A stretch of DNA of 64,000 bases, taken from the NCBI RefSeq assembly GCF_004193775.1, contig NC_041008.1, positions 4,666,731 to 4,730,730 on the forward strand, given 5' to 3'. How positions within the stretch are numbered: the stretch's first letter is position 1; every line of letters begins with the position of its first letter. Below the pieces are notes generated by a model that made no database searches, had not been told where the DNA came from, and was given only the letters and a program-made list of their open reading frames with translations. This document shows, one piece after another, positions 1 through 12,943 of the stretch. Both the position numbers and the translations under genes were made by a program. The stretch comes from Glycine soja (lineage: Eukaryota > Streptophyta > Magnoliopsida > Fabales > Fabaceae).

Positions 1-1387
1 TCGATTCAATCAATTGAACCAGTTGGTTCAATTTTCAAAAGTATATTGCTAATATAGAGTATTTATATATAATTAATTAACACATCAAATGTTCAATATA
101 ATGAATAAAATTATTATTGTAGTCTTTATAAAATTATACTAATTTTTTAATTTTCCTTAAGTAATGACTATATATACTAACAAAGATAATATTTGACAAT
201 TTATATTGTCTATAAATGACAACTTTTTTTTTTGTTGTTGTATAAAACTCTGAAACAACAATTCTATTAGGCTGCAACTTCTCTGAAAATTTGTCTTATT
301 TATTTCGAAATTTGTGGTAAATTCTATTCTCCCGTCGTGTTCTTCCGGAACTGTTAATTAGACGAGAGAATGACAGAATAATTGGGATGGGAAACTCAAA
401 CCTCATTTTAACACAAAACTTCCACTTGCAATCTTAGTAGCATTTGTGGCTTAGCGTGTAGTTAGTAATTGGTATACTATGCTAGTGAGAAAGAAGATAG
501 AGCTTTCACGAGTAACGTATAGTAGAGGACCAATGCAAACGGACTAGGGTTAACTTCATGACTTGACCAGTTCCTTTCAATAGTATATATCTTTCCTTAC
601 TATGTTTGAAAAGCCGTCTTAAATTTCTTCCATCATAACTTGAACCACTAAATAATAATCCTTTCCTAGCTTCAATAGTATCAAAACTTTCTCCAACAGT
701 TAATTAGTTAGAATTTAGAAACTTTTTAATAAGAACTTTTATAAATTAACAAAAGAAAAGAAAAGAAGAGAAGATAAAACATATCAACTTTCTTTTATAA
801 ATTAAAGTTTGTTTAATTTATTCATAAATTAATTTATGAAAACTTGTTTCTCTAAAATTTGATTTTAACTTCTACATATAGATATATTGGTGTTTTTGAA
901 TTTTACATGCATGTTTCTGAAAAATATATTGAAAACCACCAAGATATATTGAAAAGTATCTTTTTGAATTTTGAAAAACAACTAATTAAAATCAAGATAT
1001 ATTTCTTAAATAAGCAATATTGTCAAAGGCAGAGAAAATGATTAACTTAAAAACAAAATAGATTGAAAAAAGTAGCAAGTCACCGACTGATCGATGGAAT
1101 CTGACGCCATCACAGAGAAACATATAAAAGGTATATAATAAGGGTGAAAAGGAAACAGTGAACACAAACAAGAGGAAAAAACCTTTGAGAAATTTGCAGT
1201 TGGTGGCGCAAGAGTGTGTCACTGTGTCACTCGCGTATTCAACTAAGGGAGTTCATACTTGCACAAAAACAATATTAAAATGGAACTCACTGCTTGGAAT
1301 GGAAATTAAGTCTCTGCATGATTCAAACAAAGGAGCTTCGAGCCCTTTCAGTTATGCATGACAGCGGAGATATAAGGATGGAAAAGG

Positions 1388-1713
1388 GTGAAGAGAGAAA
1401 GGAGGAAGAAGAGGTTTCATAATTAAATTTTTTTAATTGATATTTTTAATAAAATTAATAAATTAATATTTGTTGATAAAAAAAATTATGCATCATAGTA
1501 AAAATACATAGTGAGAACATATCCCTATGAAATAGTTAAATTATATGGTCTTGTATAACAATCCTGCTTGGTTAATTAAAGCCCGTTTCATATGCTTAAA
1601 ATTCACACTTAGTATGAAAGGGGAAGAAAGGGGAGAGAGGTTTGATTGATTCAAAACTGATATTTTAAATAAAATTAATAAATTAATATTTTTCAATAAA
1701 AAAATCGCATTTG
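1388..1713. repeat. Diverged direct repeat pair (about 100 bp units)
   Basis: Two copies lie about 225 bp apart (near 1388-1493 and 1612-1713). Each begins with a purine-rich GAAAGG/GGAAGAA tract ending in GAGGTTT. Each continues with TGATATTTT(T)AATAAAATT and then AATAAATTAATATTT before an A-run. The first copy reads ...TTGATAAAAAAAATTATGC, the second ...TTCAATAAAAAAATCGCAT. This looks like an old local duplication; no coding content was recognised. Confidence 0.55.
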
Positions 1714-4700
1714 ATACGTAAAGGAACGATGGGGCCAGTTGGAAATTAAGGTGAAAATGTGGGGTGTTTGAGTTCTGAAAAAGCAATTAGAATTTATTAC
1801 TTACAACTTGAAAACTTGGAACAAAATATTATATTAGTAATATTTCAAAATTAAGTTATAGTTACTTCGGTCCTAATTATATGTCTCTTTCAATTAATTT
1901 ATGCTTCTTAATAAATATAATTAATTTAATTAATCATATTAAATTTTTCAATTAATTATGATATCATTTTAAAATTACTTTTTTTTTAACTTTCTATCCA
2001 CATAATTGTTTCTTATTAATGTTTGAGAGAGAATAATTAAATATGCAAGAAAAAAAATAAGTAATGCATCTAAAAATTAAAAAATGATCTTATAAAAAAA
2101 GACAAAGAATTTTATTAAAAAAAACTTATAATTAGAAACAAAAGAAATAAGAGATTAAAAAAAAAAGACTTAGCGAAATGGAAATTGAAATAAACTTATT
2201 AGGATAGGCCTAGTAGTAGAGAATCCAACATGTATGAAATCATATAAGTTTGAACATCAACACAACTATTATGCAATAAAAAAAAAAGGAAAATGAAACT
2301 TCAAAGCAGAAATGTTAACCAAGAAATCTACCTTAATTAGTTTATTAGTGTACGTGAGTTTTTAATTCTAAATATCGGAGTTCGATTTCTCTCTTGGAAT
2401 AATAAAAGCAAAAGTGTCAAATTAATCATTTTGAGGAAGTGATTTTAATAGATGAATTGTATAAACTAACTTAAAAATTACTAATACCAATATTTTATAG
2501 ATAAAAAAATATTAAAAATAAAATTCAATAGCCATCTTGTATCTATTTTTAGTTGTTAAAAAATAAAATAAAAAATTAAGTATCATAGATTTAAAAAATT
2601 ACGTGACACGCAAAAAAAAAACACCACGTATCAATAATTTTAAAATTAAAATATATTAATAATTAAAATATAAATTAAGATCTTAAAATTAAAATCATAT
2701 ATGCCATAGAATCGTGATACGAGCTTAATTTATTTACCACACATATATACATAAATATAAGTATATAAAAATAATAAATTATTATAAAAATTGAATGACT
2801 ACACACCACAACAGAAGGAAACATATAAAATAAATTACTAGTAACATATAAAAGAAATTTCTAGTAACACGTAAAAAATATAAGCTTATTTCATTAAATT
2901 ATATTTTTAATTGAAAAAAAAAAGAAAATATAAAAAATACACGCCCTCTATATGTTTAACTATAACAAGATTCAAAGGTAGATTTTTTGTAATTAAGACT
3001 CACATAACTCTCGGCATAAACAGTCTAACAACCCCTGCAAACTCATGTTTAAATGTTTAAATGGGTCAAATAATACCAAATTATAATCCTCATTAACTGT
3101 AGCTAAAGGATAAAGGACACAATAAATGAGAAGATTCCTCCAACTCTTTGGTAGATACAAGATGCTGTACAAATGGACAACACACAATTCTATGGCATCA
3201 GAGTCAACGATATTGAAAGAAGTAGGCCACGCAGGTAAGGGGTCTCTATTCTTAGATTTGGACTAGGGATATTATCAAACTATCAACTTAATTGTATAAA
3301 CTGTGCAGTTTAATGCTCTTGCTCTCAATTGTTGTTAGGGAAAAAAATAATTAGAGAAGAGAAAAATAGAGTGAATATATATAATATTGAATTTTAGATT
3401 GTTTAATTTAAAAAAAATAGAATAAAAATAATATTATAAAGTTATTTGATTTTTATAAAATTACTATAAGACCTTTCAAAAAAATGTGTCACGGGTACAG
3501 AAAATTACCATAAGCAATTATAAGGAGGAGATCATAACTGTAATTGTGCATGTTGGGTCACCGAAGATGTATTGGAATTGTGAGACTCACTTTATCTGAA
3601 CTTATTTCCTTTATAATTTCAGCACCTAAAACAAATTAGTTTGACCACATTCACCCAATTTCACAGCAACCAAACACAAAATAAAAGGAAATTCCGAGGA
3701 CGTGGGGACATGTTTTGTACTCAATCATTTATAAATATTGATTTTGGAAGAGTAATTATTGTTATAATGTTTATAGAGAACTCAACTTGTAAAGTAATAT
3801 TTTTGTTACTTTTTATTGAGTGATTTTTAAAAGATTTTTATTTTTATTTGTTTATCATTTTCAAATACAACATAATTGGATTTTAATATTCTGAGACTCA
3901 AATTTATGCTTAATTTTAAGATAAACTGGATACTATATATCTTAGCGAGCATTGTTAGACTTATTGGATTGCTATCGAAATCAAATCACTCATAAATTTC
4001 AAATCCTACAAAACTTCACCTTGAGATGTATTGTTCTTGACGTGAAGGAATGTGTTAAAAATTTATATTGACTAATGGTATGGTCAAAATATATTATATA
4101 ATTATATAAGTGGAATAAGAAAACATTTACCTTATGAAATAATTTTATACGATTAAGTTAAAGTTCAAATTCACGTACGAAAAACCTTTCAACACGATAG
4201 AATTTTTTTAAAAAAAATAACTTATATTATACAAAAGAACAAGTTGAATTTTTCAGATGATGCTTATCCTTCAAAGTATCTCTTTTCAATTTCTTTTTCC
4301 TCTTCTCTTTATTTAAAAAATTAAAAATTCTTTAATTTTCTCTTTTTTAATAGTCTTGTTTATTATTGTCAAAATTCTAATTTTTTATTTATAAAATATA
4401 GTAAATATTTGCACGTATCAAAGCAAATACTTGGTTTGCCAAAATTTGGCTCTAGACATATTTAAGAAATAATCAATTTTGATTTTAACAAAACTGCTTC
4501 AGAAATTACTAGTGAAACCTCAGTTGAAAATTGTGGAGAATACCTTCTTCTTCATTTTTACAAACTGTGGAGAATACTTATGATTATAAGTTCCTAGAGA
4601 ACTCAACTCGCGACTCTTGATTGAAATAAAGTTGTGTAGATAAAAAAATGAAGAAAAGTAACATTGATCAAAGCACACTAATTTACTATTATCAACATTT

Positions 4701-5394
4701 TAAAAAAAATGTTTTCATCATGATTGTACATATTGTATATTATAATGAGAATCACGCTTAACATTATTCTAAATAAAGACAAATTTTATAGATTTAAACA
4801 ATTTGGATTTTCTACCAAAAAAATATCCGGGTAATATGATATTGATAAAATTAAATATCTTTGAATAGGTCTTTATATATAACTATCCTAACATATTTTT
4901 TATCTTTTAATTTTATAATTTTCAAAAGAAAAGGAAATAGTATTAAGAATACAAAGGAAAAAAAGAAAGAAGAGGAAGTTAATAAAAGGTATCGTTGATA
5001 CTTAATAGGTGTTTTTAAGATGTCTCCTTTCAACTGAAAAATAAAGACAAAATAGCTCTTATAAAGAATTCAGCAATCATCTTTCTCTGAATTAGTTTTT
5101 AATTCCTTTATATTTGTAATAGAGTTAATAAATTATAATAATTCTGATAATGATTTTATTAAAATGATAATTGTTTTTTATAAGCATTAAAATGATAATC
5201 GTGATAAAGTCATTCTTTTTCTTTCATTCGTTAAGAAGTAAAATAATATGAATTACTCTTCATAATCATACAGTTGAGTTCATTAATAAAAAATTATAAA
5301 ATATTTAAGAATTAATTCCATTTTGTAATATTTTTAAGCTTTGTTATATATACGATAGAATAGTCATTTCATTGTAACCGTAGTTGAAATGTAT

Positions 5395-5943
5395 ATAATG
5401 GACTTATCATGGTTGACCACTTGACTCAATACTTATATACTATTAAGAAAAGAATAGTAATAATTATAGTTGATTTGGGAAAAAAATTTATAGCTTTTTT
5501 AAATTTAATTTGAATTCATTATTAATAAGTATCAACTGATTAACCCCCACCACACAGACAGGTAGCGTAAAGAAAATATTAATTATATAACTTAAATAGA
5601 TTAACATAGAGATTAATTATTATTAATTATATAACTTAAATCATTGCTATACATATGCTTGTATATGCTTGTATGACACCATACACATGTTGGATTTATG
5701 GGAAAGACTTCGTTGGATCTCCCCATAATACATTCTTATATGTGTGGATAAATTTTTTTAAATATGACTAAATTTTGAATATATTTTCTCAATATAAATT
5801 TTTTAATCTCACATAAGAGTTAAATGCCTTAATTACGTAGAAAAAAATATATTTTCTCAATATATATTTAAGTGTATTGAATGAGAAGACATTAATGTGA
5901 AATTGAGAAAAATAAATATTAATTATTTATCATAAATAGTCTA

Positions 5944-5989
<46 letters not shown>

Positions 5990-6140
5990 TTCTTAAAATG
6001 GCCTGATAACTTTCTCATCAAATATATCTTCTTATGTGTAAATATATCGTTGACTACTTGAGTCAATATTTACATATGTACAAAAGAATAATAAATTATT
6101 ATTATTAAATTTAATTTAAATTAATTATTGATAAGAACAA
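5395..6140. repeat. Diverged direct repeats flanking a TA microsatellite
   Basis: The segment near 5395-5555 (TTGACCACTTGACTCAATAC, then AAAAGAATAGTAATAATTA, then AATTTAATTTGAATTCATTA) recurs in diverged form near 6050-6140 (TTGACTACTTGAGTCAATAT, AAAAGAATAATAAATTATTA, AATTTAATTTAAATTAATTA). The order and spacing of the blocks are the same. An ATTAATTATATAACTTAAAT block also occurs twice between 5578 and 5640. This is consistent with an old tandem duplication. Confidence 0.45.
5949..5987. repeat. (TA)n microsatellite
   Basis: About 39 bases of uninterrupted alternating A and T in the intergenic region upstream of the AAA-ATPase gene. A dinucleotide tract of this length is likely to vary in length between accessions. 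Confidence 0.95.
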
Positions 6141-6330
6141 AATTGGTTAAATGTGCTGCCACATGATCGGCCAATTAATGCACCAAAATTGAAGTTTTAG
6201 CATGACAACCAAATAAAACTAATTAAATATTTTCAAAATTAAAAAATTAAAATTGTCACGGTTCCTTCACCTAATTCCGTGTTGAAAGGGAAATTAATAA
6301 ATGAGATTCGAGACACAATATGTTATTAGT

Positions 6331-6341
6331 ATATATATTAA
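6331..6341 (+). promoter_or_regulatory. Candidate TATA box of the AAA-ATPase gene
   Basis: ATATATATTAA lies about 255 bases upstream of the first ATG of the AAA-ATPase reading frame and is followed by a short C-run. With transcription starting some 30 bases downstream, the 5' leader would be about 225 bases with no intron needed. TATA-like strings are common in this AT-rich DNA, so position is the main support. Confidence 0.4.
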
Positions 6342-6593
6342 CCCCCCCACCCACAAAGGGAAGTCCAAAATTTTGTTCAAGGAGAATAATAAACACGTAG
6401 ACGTTGAATTGAACAGAACACAGACGTAGCTGCAAACAAAGACGAAGAAGGAGAGAGTCCTGAAACCCACACACAAACACAGCAATCTTCTCCTTTCTCT
6501 TCACACATTCCATATGCAAGCATGATTCTATTTAATACCCAAACTACGTGAAACACTAGACACACAAATTGGGTCTTGGAGGAATCTTCCATC

Positions 6594-8027
6594 ATGTCTG
6601 GTTACAGCCCCATGTTCCTCGTAATCCTCAGTGTCGTCGTAGGTTTCACGATTCGGTGGTTCCTGTTCAAAACGGGATTGATACACACCATAAGAATACG
6701 CTTCCCAAGGGTCGTGGATTGGTTCCACGTGTACCAGTTCCTCAAAGTCCCCGAATTTAACGAAACCAATATGCAGCGGAATAACCTTCACCGCAAAGTT
6801 TCTCTCTATTTGCATTCCCTCCCTTCAATAGAAGACGCTGACTACACCAATCTCATAACCGCTAATGACCAAAGCGACATCGTTTTGCGCCTCGACCCGA
6901 ACCAAACCATCGAGGACCGCTTCCTCGGGGCCAGACTCTATTGGTTCAACCAAAAAACCGAACCGAACCGGATTTCCTCCTTCGTTCTCCAAATCAGAAA
7001 AACTGATAAACGCCGCATCCTCCGCCAGTACCTCCGCCACATCGACACCATCGCCGACGAGATGAACAACCAAAGCAAGCGCCATTTACGGCTGTTCATG
7101 AACGCCGGCGCCGGCGGAGGAACACGGTGGAGATCCGTTCCGTTTAATCATCCGGCGACGTTTGAAACGATGGCGATGGAGAAGGATCTCAAGAACAAGA
7201 TCAAATCAGATCTCGAATCGTTTCTCAAGGCGAAGCAGTATTACCGGAAACTCGGCCGCGCGTGGAAGAGGAGCTATCTCTTGTATGGTGCCTCCGGCAC
7301 CGGAAAATCGAGCTTCGTCGCCGCGATGGCGAACTTCCTCCGCTACGACGTGTACGACGTGGATCTCTCCAAGATTCGCGGCGATTCGGATCTGAAGTTT
7401 CTGTTGACGGAAACGACGGCGAAGTCGGTAATCCTGGTGGAGGATCTGGACCGGTTTATGGAACCAGAATCGGAGACAGCGACGGCGGTTACCGCGTCGG
7501 GAATCCAGAGCTTCATGGACGGGATCGTTAGCGCGTGTTGCGGCGAGGAGAGGGTGATGGTGTTCACGATGAACAGCAAGGAGTGCGTGGACCCGAACCT
7601 GCTGCGGCCGGGTCGGGTCGACGTGCACATCCACTTTCCGGTGTGCGATTTCTCGGCGTTCAAGACGCTGGCGAGCAGCTACCTCGGCGTGAGGGAGCAC
7701 AAGCTGTTCGCGCAGGTGGAGGATATTTTCCGGCACGGTGCGACTCTCAGCCCCGCCGAGATCAGCGAGTTGATGATCGCGAACCGGAACTCGCCGAGTC
7801 GCGCCATCAAATCGGTGATCGGGGCGCTGCAATCGGACGGTGAAGGGAGAAGATCGTACGCGGATTCAATCGGACGGCGGATAGAGGGTGATGACGTGGA
7901 CGAAGCGCCCTGTGGTGGGGACGGGTTCTCTACGGTTAAGGATTTAAGGAAGTTTTACGGTTTCTTCAAATTGCGGAACCCCAGAAGAACTTCTCAACAG
8001 TCCAACTCCTCGCCCCATGATAGATAA
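6594..8027 (+). CDS. BCS1-like AAA-ATPase (At2g46620 type), single exon
   Basis: The first ATG opens a 477-residue protein; the frame is open a few codons upstream but only with TTG. The N-terminus has one hydrophobic membrane segment (about residues 7-25), followed by the AAA-ATPase N-terminal region of the plant BCS1-like family and a single AAA domain. The P-loop GASGTGKS is at 232-239 (the usual second-position Pro is Ala). Walker B, ILVEDLD, is at 280-286. A sensor-1-like MNSKE follows at 326-330, and the arginine-finger region LRPGRVD at 337-343. The segment MIANRNSPSRAIKSVIGALQ in the C-terminal part is typical of this family. Plant relatives are membrane-anchored ATPases; several respond to stress, but the substrate of this clade is unknown to me. 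The gene is intronless and clearly GC-richer than its surroundings. The long antisense frames across it are shadows. Confidence 0.93.
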   Translation: MSGYSPMFLVILSVVVGFTIRWFLFKTGLIHTIRIRFPRVVDWFHVYQFLKVPEFNETNMQRNNLHRKVSLYLHSLPSIEDADYTNLITANDQSDIVLRLDPNQTIEDRFLGARLYWFNQKTEPNRISSFVLQIRKTDKRRILRQYLRHIDTIADEMNNQSKRHLRLFMNAGAGGGTRWRSVPFNHPATFETMAMEKDLKNKIKSDLESFLKAKQYYRKLGRAWKRSYLLYGASGTGKSSFVAAMANFLRYDVYDVDLSKIRGDSDLKFLLTETTAKSVILVEDLDRFMEPESETATAVTASGIQSFMDGIVSACCGEERVMVFTMNSKECVDPNLLRPGRVDVHIHFPVCDFSAFKTLASSYLGVREHKLFAQVEDIFRHGATLSPAEISELMIANRNSPSRAIKSVIGALQSDGEGRRSYADSIGRRIEGDDVDEAPCGGDGFSTVKDLRKFYGFFKLRNPRRTSQQSNSSPHDR

Positions 8028-9482
8028 TGATGAAAGATGAAAATAAATGTTTTGAAAACTTTTATCAATTTTGGGGCCAAAGTTTCTGTTAAAAACAAAA
8101 ATACCTAATGCATTTATTGGCAAGATACTCCCAATCAAAAGTGATTTGCCATGGCATGACAATGTAAAAAAATTAAATGATAGAACTAAAAACTTTCTTA
8201 ATGTAAAAGAAAATTAGAAAACTACTCCATTGTGAAGTTTTGTTTTTCAATTTGGATGAATGGGGAGTCATTTGTATGGATTTCACATTGGAAAAAAAAA
8301 ACTAAAAGGTTTGCATGTTTTGTTGTAACAAAAAAAAATGTTCACATGTTTTTGATTTTTTTTTCCCCCTCTTTCTCATTGTTTATAAATTGATCTAGGA
8401 GCTATGCTTGACATGGGAGAAAAATACGAATTATCATCTTTCTCCTAATACTGAGAAATTGACTAAGAAATACTATATAATTGGCTAACTAGCATTTGGT
8501 TGTTTCAATTTCACTATCGGTTCCTCCTGTTGATTAAATGGTTGTTTGTTATTATTTTTTGAGTTCACATTTTAACTTTGAAACTTTCCACAGTCAAAAG
8601 TCCTGTATCTGATTTATACACTACGGAAAAAATCAAATAAAAATTACTAGTAATAGATATCTATTCGAGGCAGTTGAGTAGTGATTCAAGAGTCAACCTG
8701 CAAATGAAAAAACTACATTTAAGAAAAATATGTTCATAAAAAAACGTCAAGCATAGTTAAATAATTTTATTATTTGCTATCACTTTAAATAATATTTTTA
8801 CTTTCTACACCTTCACCCTATTAATTTAAGAATATAATTTTGTTATAAGGAGTGCTTACATAGTTAAATTGTACCCAATGAATACAAAGTTATAGTACAT
8901 CAATTAACACCATTTTTACGGATAAAAAAATAATATCAATTTTTGTAATCACAATTGTTCCTAAAAATCTCTTTCGCTGGTTAGAGTTAAATCCCACCTC
9001 CTAATCAATTGTTCATACTCTTGAGATTCTAAAAAATGATGAGTTTTTGGCTATTTTTGGAAGTATAGGACAATATAGAAAAAGGATTAGAACCAAGGCA
9101 TTGGCCTTTCGTAGGGAGTTTGGCAAACAAACAACAGAAAGATGAACCATGTAACAATGATAGATGAACTCTCCTGGGAATTGGCTACCGAAAATTATGA
9201 ATGCCATCTATGTTGCTTTTGATAGAAGATGAATTATGAGTGATGGGAGAAAAAAAAAGTAGAGAGAAATTCAAGAAGTTGAGTGAGATTATTTGATATG
9301 TGTAATATTTTTTTAATAAAGAGAAAAAAAGAGCTTCAAAGCAAGTATATTAGATGAGTTTTGGCCCATAAAAAAATTAAATGAGTTTTCATTCTTTTTT
9401 TTTTATTGATAGATAGGTGGAAAAATAATTGATTTTCTTTCCTTTTCTATTCAGATGTAAATGTAAGCGTAATGAAATCCCA

Positions 9483-9713
9483 GGCTCTGTTTACTTCTAT
9501 TTTCATTTTCTGTTTTTATTTTTAATTTATAAAATTATTATCTTATTTTTAATCTGTTTCTTTGTTTTTAAAGATTTCTACAGAAAATAGTAAAATATTT
9601 TTTGTTTTTTCTATTTATTATAAAAAATATTTGAAAACATGAAACAATTTGAAAATAACATGTTAGTTTTGTAAATTAAAAGTAAAAAAATGAAAACAGA
9701 AATAAACAAATCC
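9483..9713. mobile_element. MITE-like palindromic element (231 bp)
   Basis: The left end GGCTCTGTTTACTTCTATTT and following TCATTTTCTGTTTTTA matches the reverse complement of the right end (GGATTTGTTTATTTCTGTTT, then TCATTTTTTTACTTTTA) over about 36 bases with several mismatches. The element is noncoding and AT-rich inside, as expected of a nonautonomous DNA transposon. A clear target-site duplication could not be identified, so the superfamily is left open. Confidence 0.6.
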
Positions 9714-11397
9714 TTAATTATCATAGATTCTAAAGACAAAATGATACACATTTGTGACACATTCATAACATACAATAATAAATTAATAATCATAAAAATT
9801 AGGCTTTGTTCAGAATGATTTTTAGTTTTTAGTTATGGAAAAAAGGCCAAATTCAAATTTTGACTAAAATAGAAAAATAAAAAATATAATTAAAATTAAA
9901 ATTTATAATAAAAAATATTATAGTGTTTATATTTTTCCTCTCGATTTATCTTATTATAAATCTTAACAAAAGGAACTCACTTATTCCTCTTTCATTTTCT
10001 TCAACGGAACACGAGACTTTTCTTCCCCTCCCCTTCCCACTTATCTTTATCTGAATCACGCATTTGTAAGTTTAAGCCTTCTACACCTTTGTGATCTGCT
10101 GGAATGAGGCAATTTATTAAAAAAAATGTAATTTAACATTACTATAGGTTAATGAAGATAGAGATATAATTATGGAAGCCCTTCAGCATCTTTAATTTGA
10201 TCTTGACATTAGCCCAATTACTTTGATTTTTGTAGCAGTCAAGTCACAACATTTATTTCATTACAAAAGCAATAGCAGATTGCCAACCAATACTCATAGA
10301 TACTGGTTCAAGAATCAATAAATATTTTTTTATATTATAAATTAGATTGAAACTGCATTGAAAATCATGGAAAAGTATAATGTTAATAAATAAAAACCAC
10401 TTTTAATATCTTAATCAATATCATATTTACTACTATTATTTTCCTAAGATAATATTTATAATACCAGTACTGTAGTAGTAGTTATTAAAAGGATACTAAC
10501 ATTACTCTTTTTTTTTTTAGGTTACTAGCATTACTCTTTTTAAAATTAGGTATTCAGGATGACTTGGGCGTAATTAATTGAGATTTTATTGAATTCAACG
10601 GTATCCAATTCAAGCCAGTCTGGGCTACAGTATCAATTGCAGTGTCTTCTAGGCTCCAGCATGGACATAAAAGAAGTTGATTAATTAAAACTTGTGAAGA
10701 ATCCTTGCATTCGTACTAGTATAAAAGATATTAAGGGGCATTCAAGTTGAGCAACTTACATCATTTTGTTTATGAAGTGGAAACACACAGGGTTGAGCAA
10801 GTAATAACAAATTGACTATATTCTTTGGTATTATATAATTATGAATGAAATTGAAAAAAAAAATGGACCGTTGAAACTAATTAAGACAGTTTTGAAATTA
10901 AGATATTTTGTTTAAGGGGATATATTCTGTTGCAGTTTTGTCTTGCTAACCAAGAGTATTTAACCAGATAAATAAGCTATTCAGCTAAATTTGACTAACT
11001 CATAAATTTATTAAATTAGTAAAATAGAGTTGTTTGATAGATATTTATTAATAACTTGTTACATTTAACTTGTAATTACCTAACTTTTTTTTTATACCTT
11101 CACTATCGTATTAGAATTCTTCTTTTACCATTCTTATATTTAGAAATCTTACCACTGAATATGTGGATTGACTAGAGTCATTTTGTTCTTGCTTAATCAA
11201 TAAAAAATAACATATATTGTAGAACATTTGTTTCGGAATTATATTTCGGAATGGACAATTTGGAAGTGCATTCTTTTTTGTTTTATGATTCGGATTCCAT
11301 AATTCAGAAGAGGCTTTTCCAACACCACCTATTAGTCAAACCATGATTAATGGGGAGAGAGAGGTTAGTAACTGACTGTGGAGAGGAGCAGAGGATT

Positions 11398-12125
11398 GAT
11401 TTGAGTTGATTTTTCAAGAAAAATAAAATAAAATTTAACTTAAACCAACTTATTTATAAACGGTTTGAGTTGGGTTGGATCAACGAGTCAAAACTTTTAA
11501 TTTTATTTGTTCTTTTTTTAAAATGTAATATTTTTTATAGGTTAAATTTTTTATTAAATAAAACACTGTAATATATTATTTATAATTGTTATGTGTAATC
11601 AAATAGTAAAAAAAAAGATCAGGAGAGAAATTACATTATTGTCAATTTGTCGTCATTATTATATAGGCTTAAATATGATTTAAAAATAAAATATAATAAA
11701 TAAGCATCACACCCACAAAGCTTTTAAATCCAAAAACTAAAACTATTACATCATAGTTTGGAAATTTCAATGTTCTCAAATATTTAAATAAGTAATGCAA
11801 TAGAAATTTTAACTAAAATTAAATTAGTTTGAAACAAATTAAAAAGTAAAATTGATCTACAACTATCTTTGCGGAAACAAATTTGAACCTATTACTTATA
11901 TTATATATATTACATATAATAATAATAATTTAATACAAATTAATTTGTCAACGTGCTAGGTCAATGGGTCCAGGTATTAAAACTCATGACCAACTCAAAA
12001 CTGAACGGATTTAATTGATTTAGTTTGAGTTGATCAAAACAAAAAAACTATCCAACCCAAAATGTTTAGATTAATTTGGGTCAATTCGACTTCGTGAATG
12101 ACCTGTATCTATAAACACCCCTAGT
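11398..12125. repeat. Probable old DNA-transposon-derived block
   Basis: The block contains GAGTTGGGTTGGATCAACGA near its left part and TCCAACCCAAAATG with TTTGGGTCAATTCGA near its right part. It ends in ATCTATAAACACCCCTAG, the reverse complement of CTAGGGGTGTTTATAGAT, a terminus style seen on many plant nonautonomous elements. The left terminus was not found. No coding capacity is visible. Confidence 0.35.
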
Positions 12126-12943
12126 AGGAGAAGCTGGTTACTTGTGAAGGAAAAGAGATAACAAAGGATAATTTGGTCCAAACATGGGGTGCAGGATGCA
12201 AAGGTCCAACTCTAGATAAACAGAGTTTAATTGGAGCTGTTGGGCCGCAGATGGGAAGTGAGAGAGTGGCCCGTTACAGTTGCGACATTGTCCACTAATG
12301 ATTTAATTCTTTCTTCATCGTTTTAGAAAGATAAAAATCCACAATCCGTATCCAGAAATTAATGGTAGAACTTCATGGTGACAAGGGAGAGTGGGGCATG
12401 GCTCTCTCAATTTGAAGATCCTTTTGAGATGTATGTAAGAAAGAGATATTGGAACCCAAATCTTGAAGTGTTTATGTATAATATAAGGGCACCCTCTCTC
12501 TACGTGGGATTTAGAGAGTGTAAATGTACACAATTTTATTTCTTGCTAACAAATTGAATAACTATTATATTATGATACAACAATTTTACCATTACGTCAA
12601 GGACTCAAGGCCCACCTTTTCTTTTTCCCCTTTACACAGTTTTAACAGAGAAGTTACATTAAGGTGAATGTTCTAAATAAACACCATAAGTTTGTTTATA
12701 ATTGAGCGAATGTCTCTCAGTACAATTTTTTTTATAGTAAATGTGCCATAACTAATAATTCATAATCATAACGAAACAGGATAACTATTACTCTTCAACT
12801 CTTGGCATGGAAAGCAATAGCAAATAAAATAAACTTAGCCTTCCACACTCACCATTAAGCATACTCATGTATATATACTTTCCACTCTGCTCATTTTTCC
12901 AAACTCAAAATCAAATACACTAACTTAAATCTCAATACCAATA

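Larger units (their letters stand above)
1..6330. other. AT-rich intergenic region, no gene seen
   Basis: No protein-coding gene is recognisable on either strand. The open frames are short (up to about 95 codons), low in complexity and lack family motifs. The stretch consists of AT-rich DNA with poly(A)/poly(T) runs, a diverged direct repeat pair near 1.4-1.7 kb, a second diverged repeat pair near 5.4 and 6.0 kb, and a long TA microsatellite near 5.95 kb. The last few hundred bases probably hold the promoter of the AAA-ATPase gene that follows. Confidence 0.7.
8028..12943. other. Intergenic region with MITE-like elements, no gene seen
   Basis: The AAA-ATPase 3' untranslated region probably occupies the first few hundred bases. 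Beyond it I see no coding region on either strand. The stretch contains one clear palindromic element (9483-9713), and a diffuse repeat-like block at about 11.4-12.1 kb that ends near AAACACCCCTAG and holds GGGTTGGAT and CCAACCC-type strings. The rest is AT-rich unique-looking DNA. The 3' untranslated region of the RABA3 gene probably ends somewhere near 12.6-12.9 kb. Confidence 0.6.

Noticed and set aside
2330..2405. GGAGTTCGATTTC string resembling a tRNA T-loop
   Set aside because: No acceptor, D-arm or anticodon stem can be paired around it; this phrase is common in plant repeats.
6576..6593. Six-codon upstream extension of the AAA-ATPase frame
   Set aside because: It begins with TTG and the first ATG at 6594 gives the expected N-terminus just before the membrane segment.
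7206..7832. 208-codon open frame antisense to the AAA-ATPase gene
   Set aside because: It is a by-product of the GC-rich codons of the sense gene, has no recognisable domain and is Arg/His-rich as expected of such shadows.
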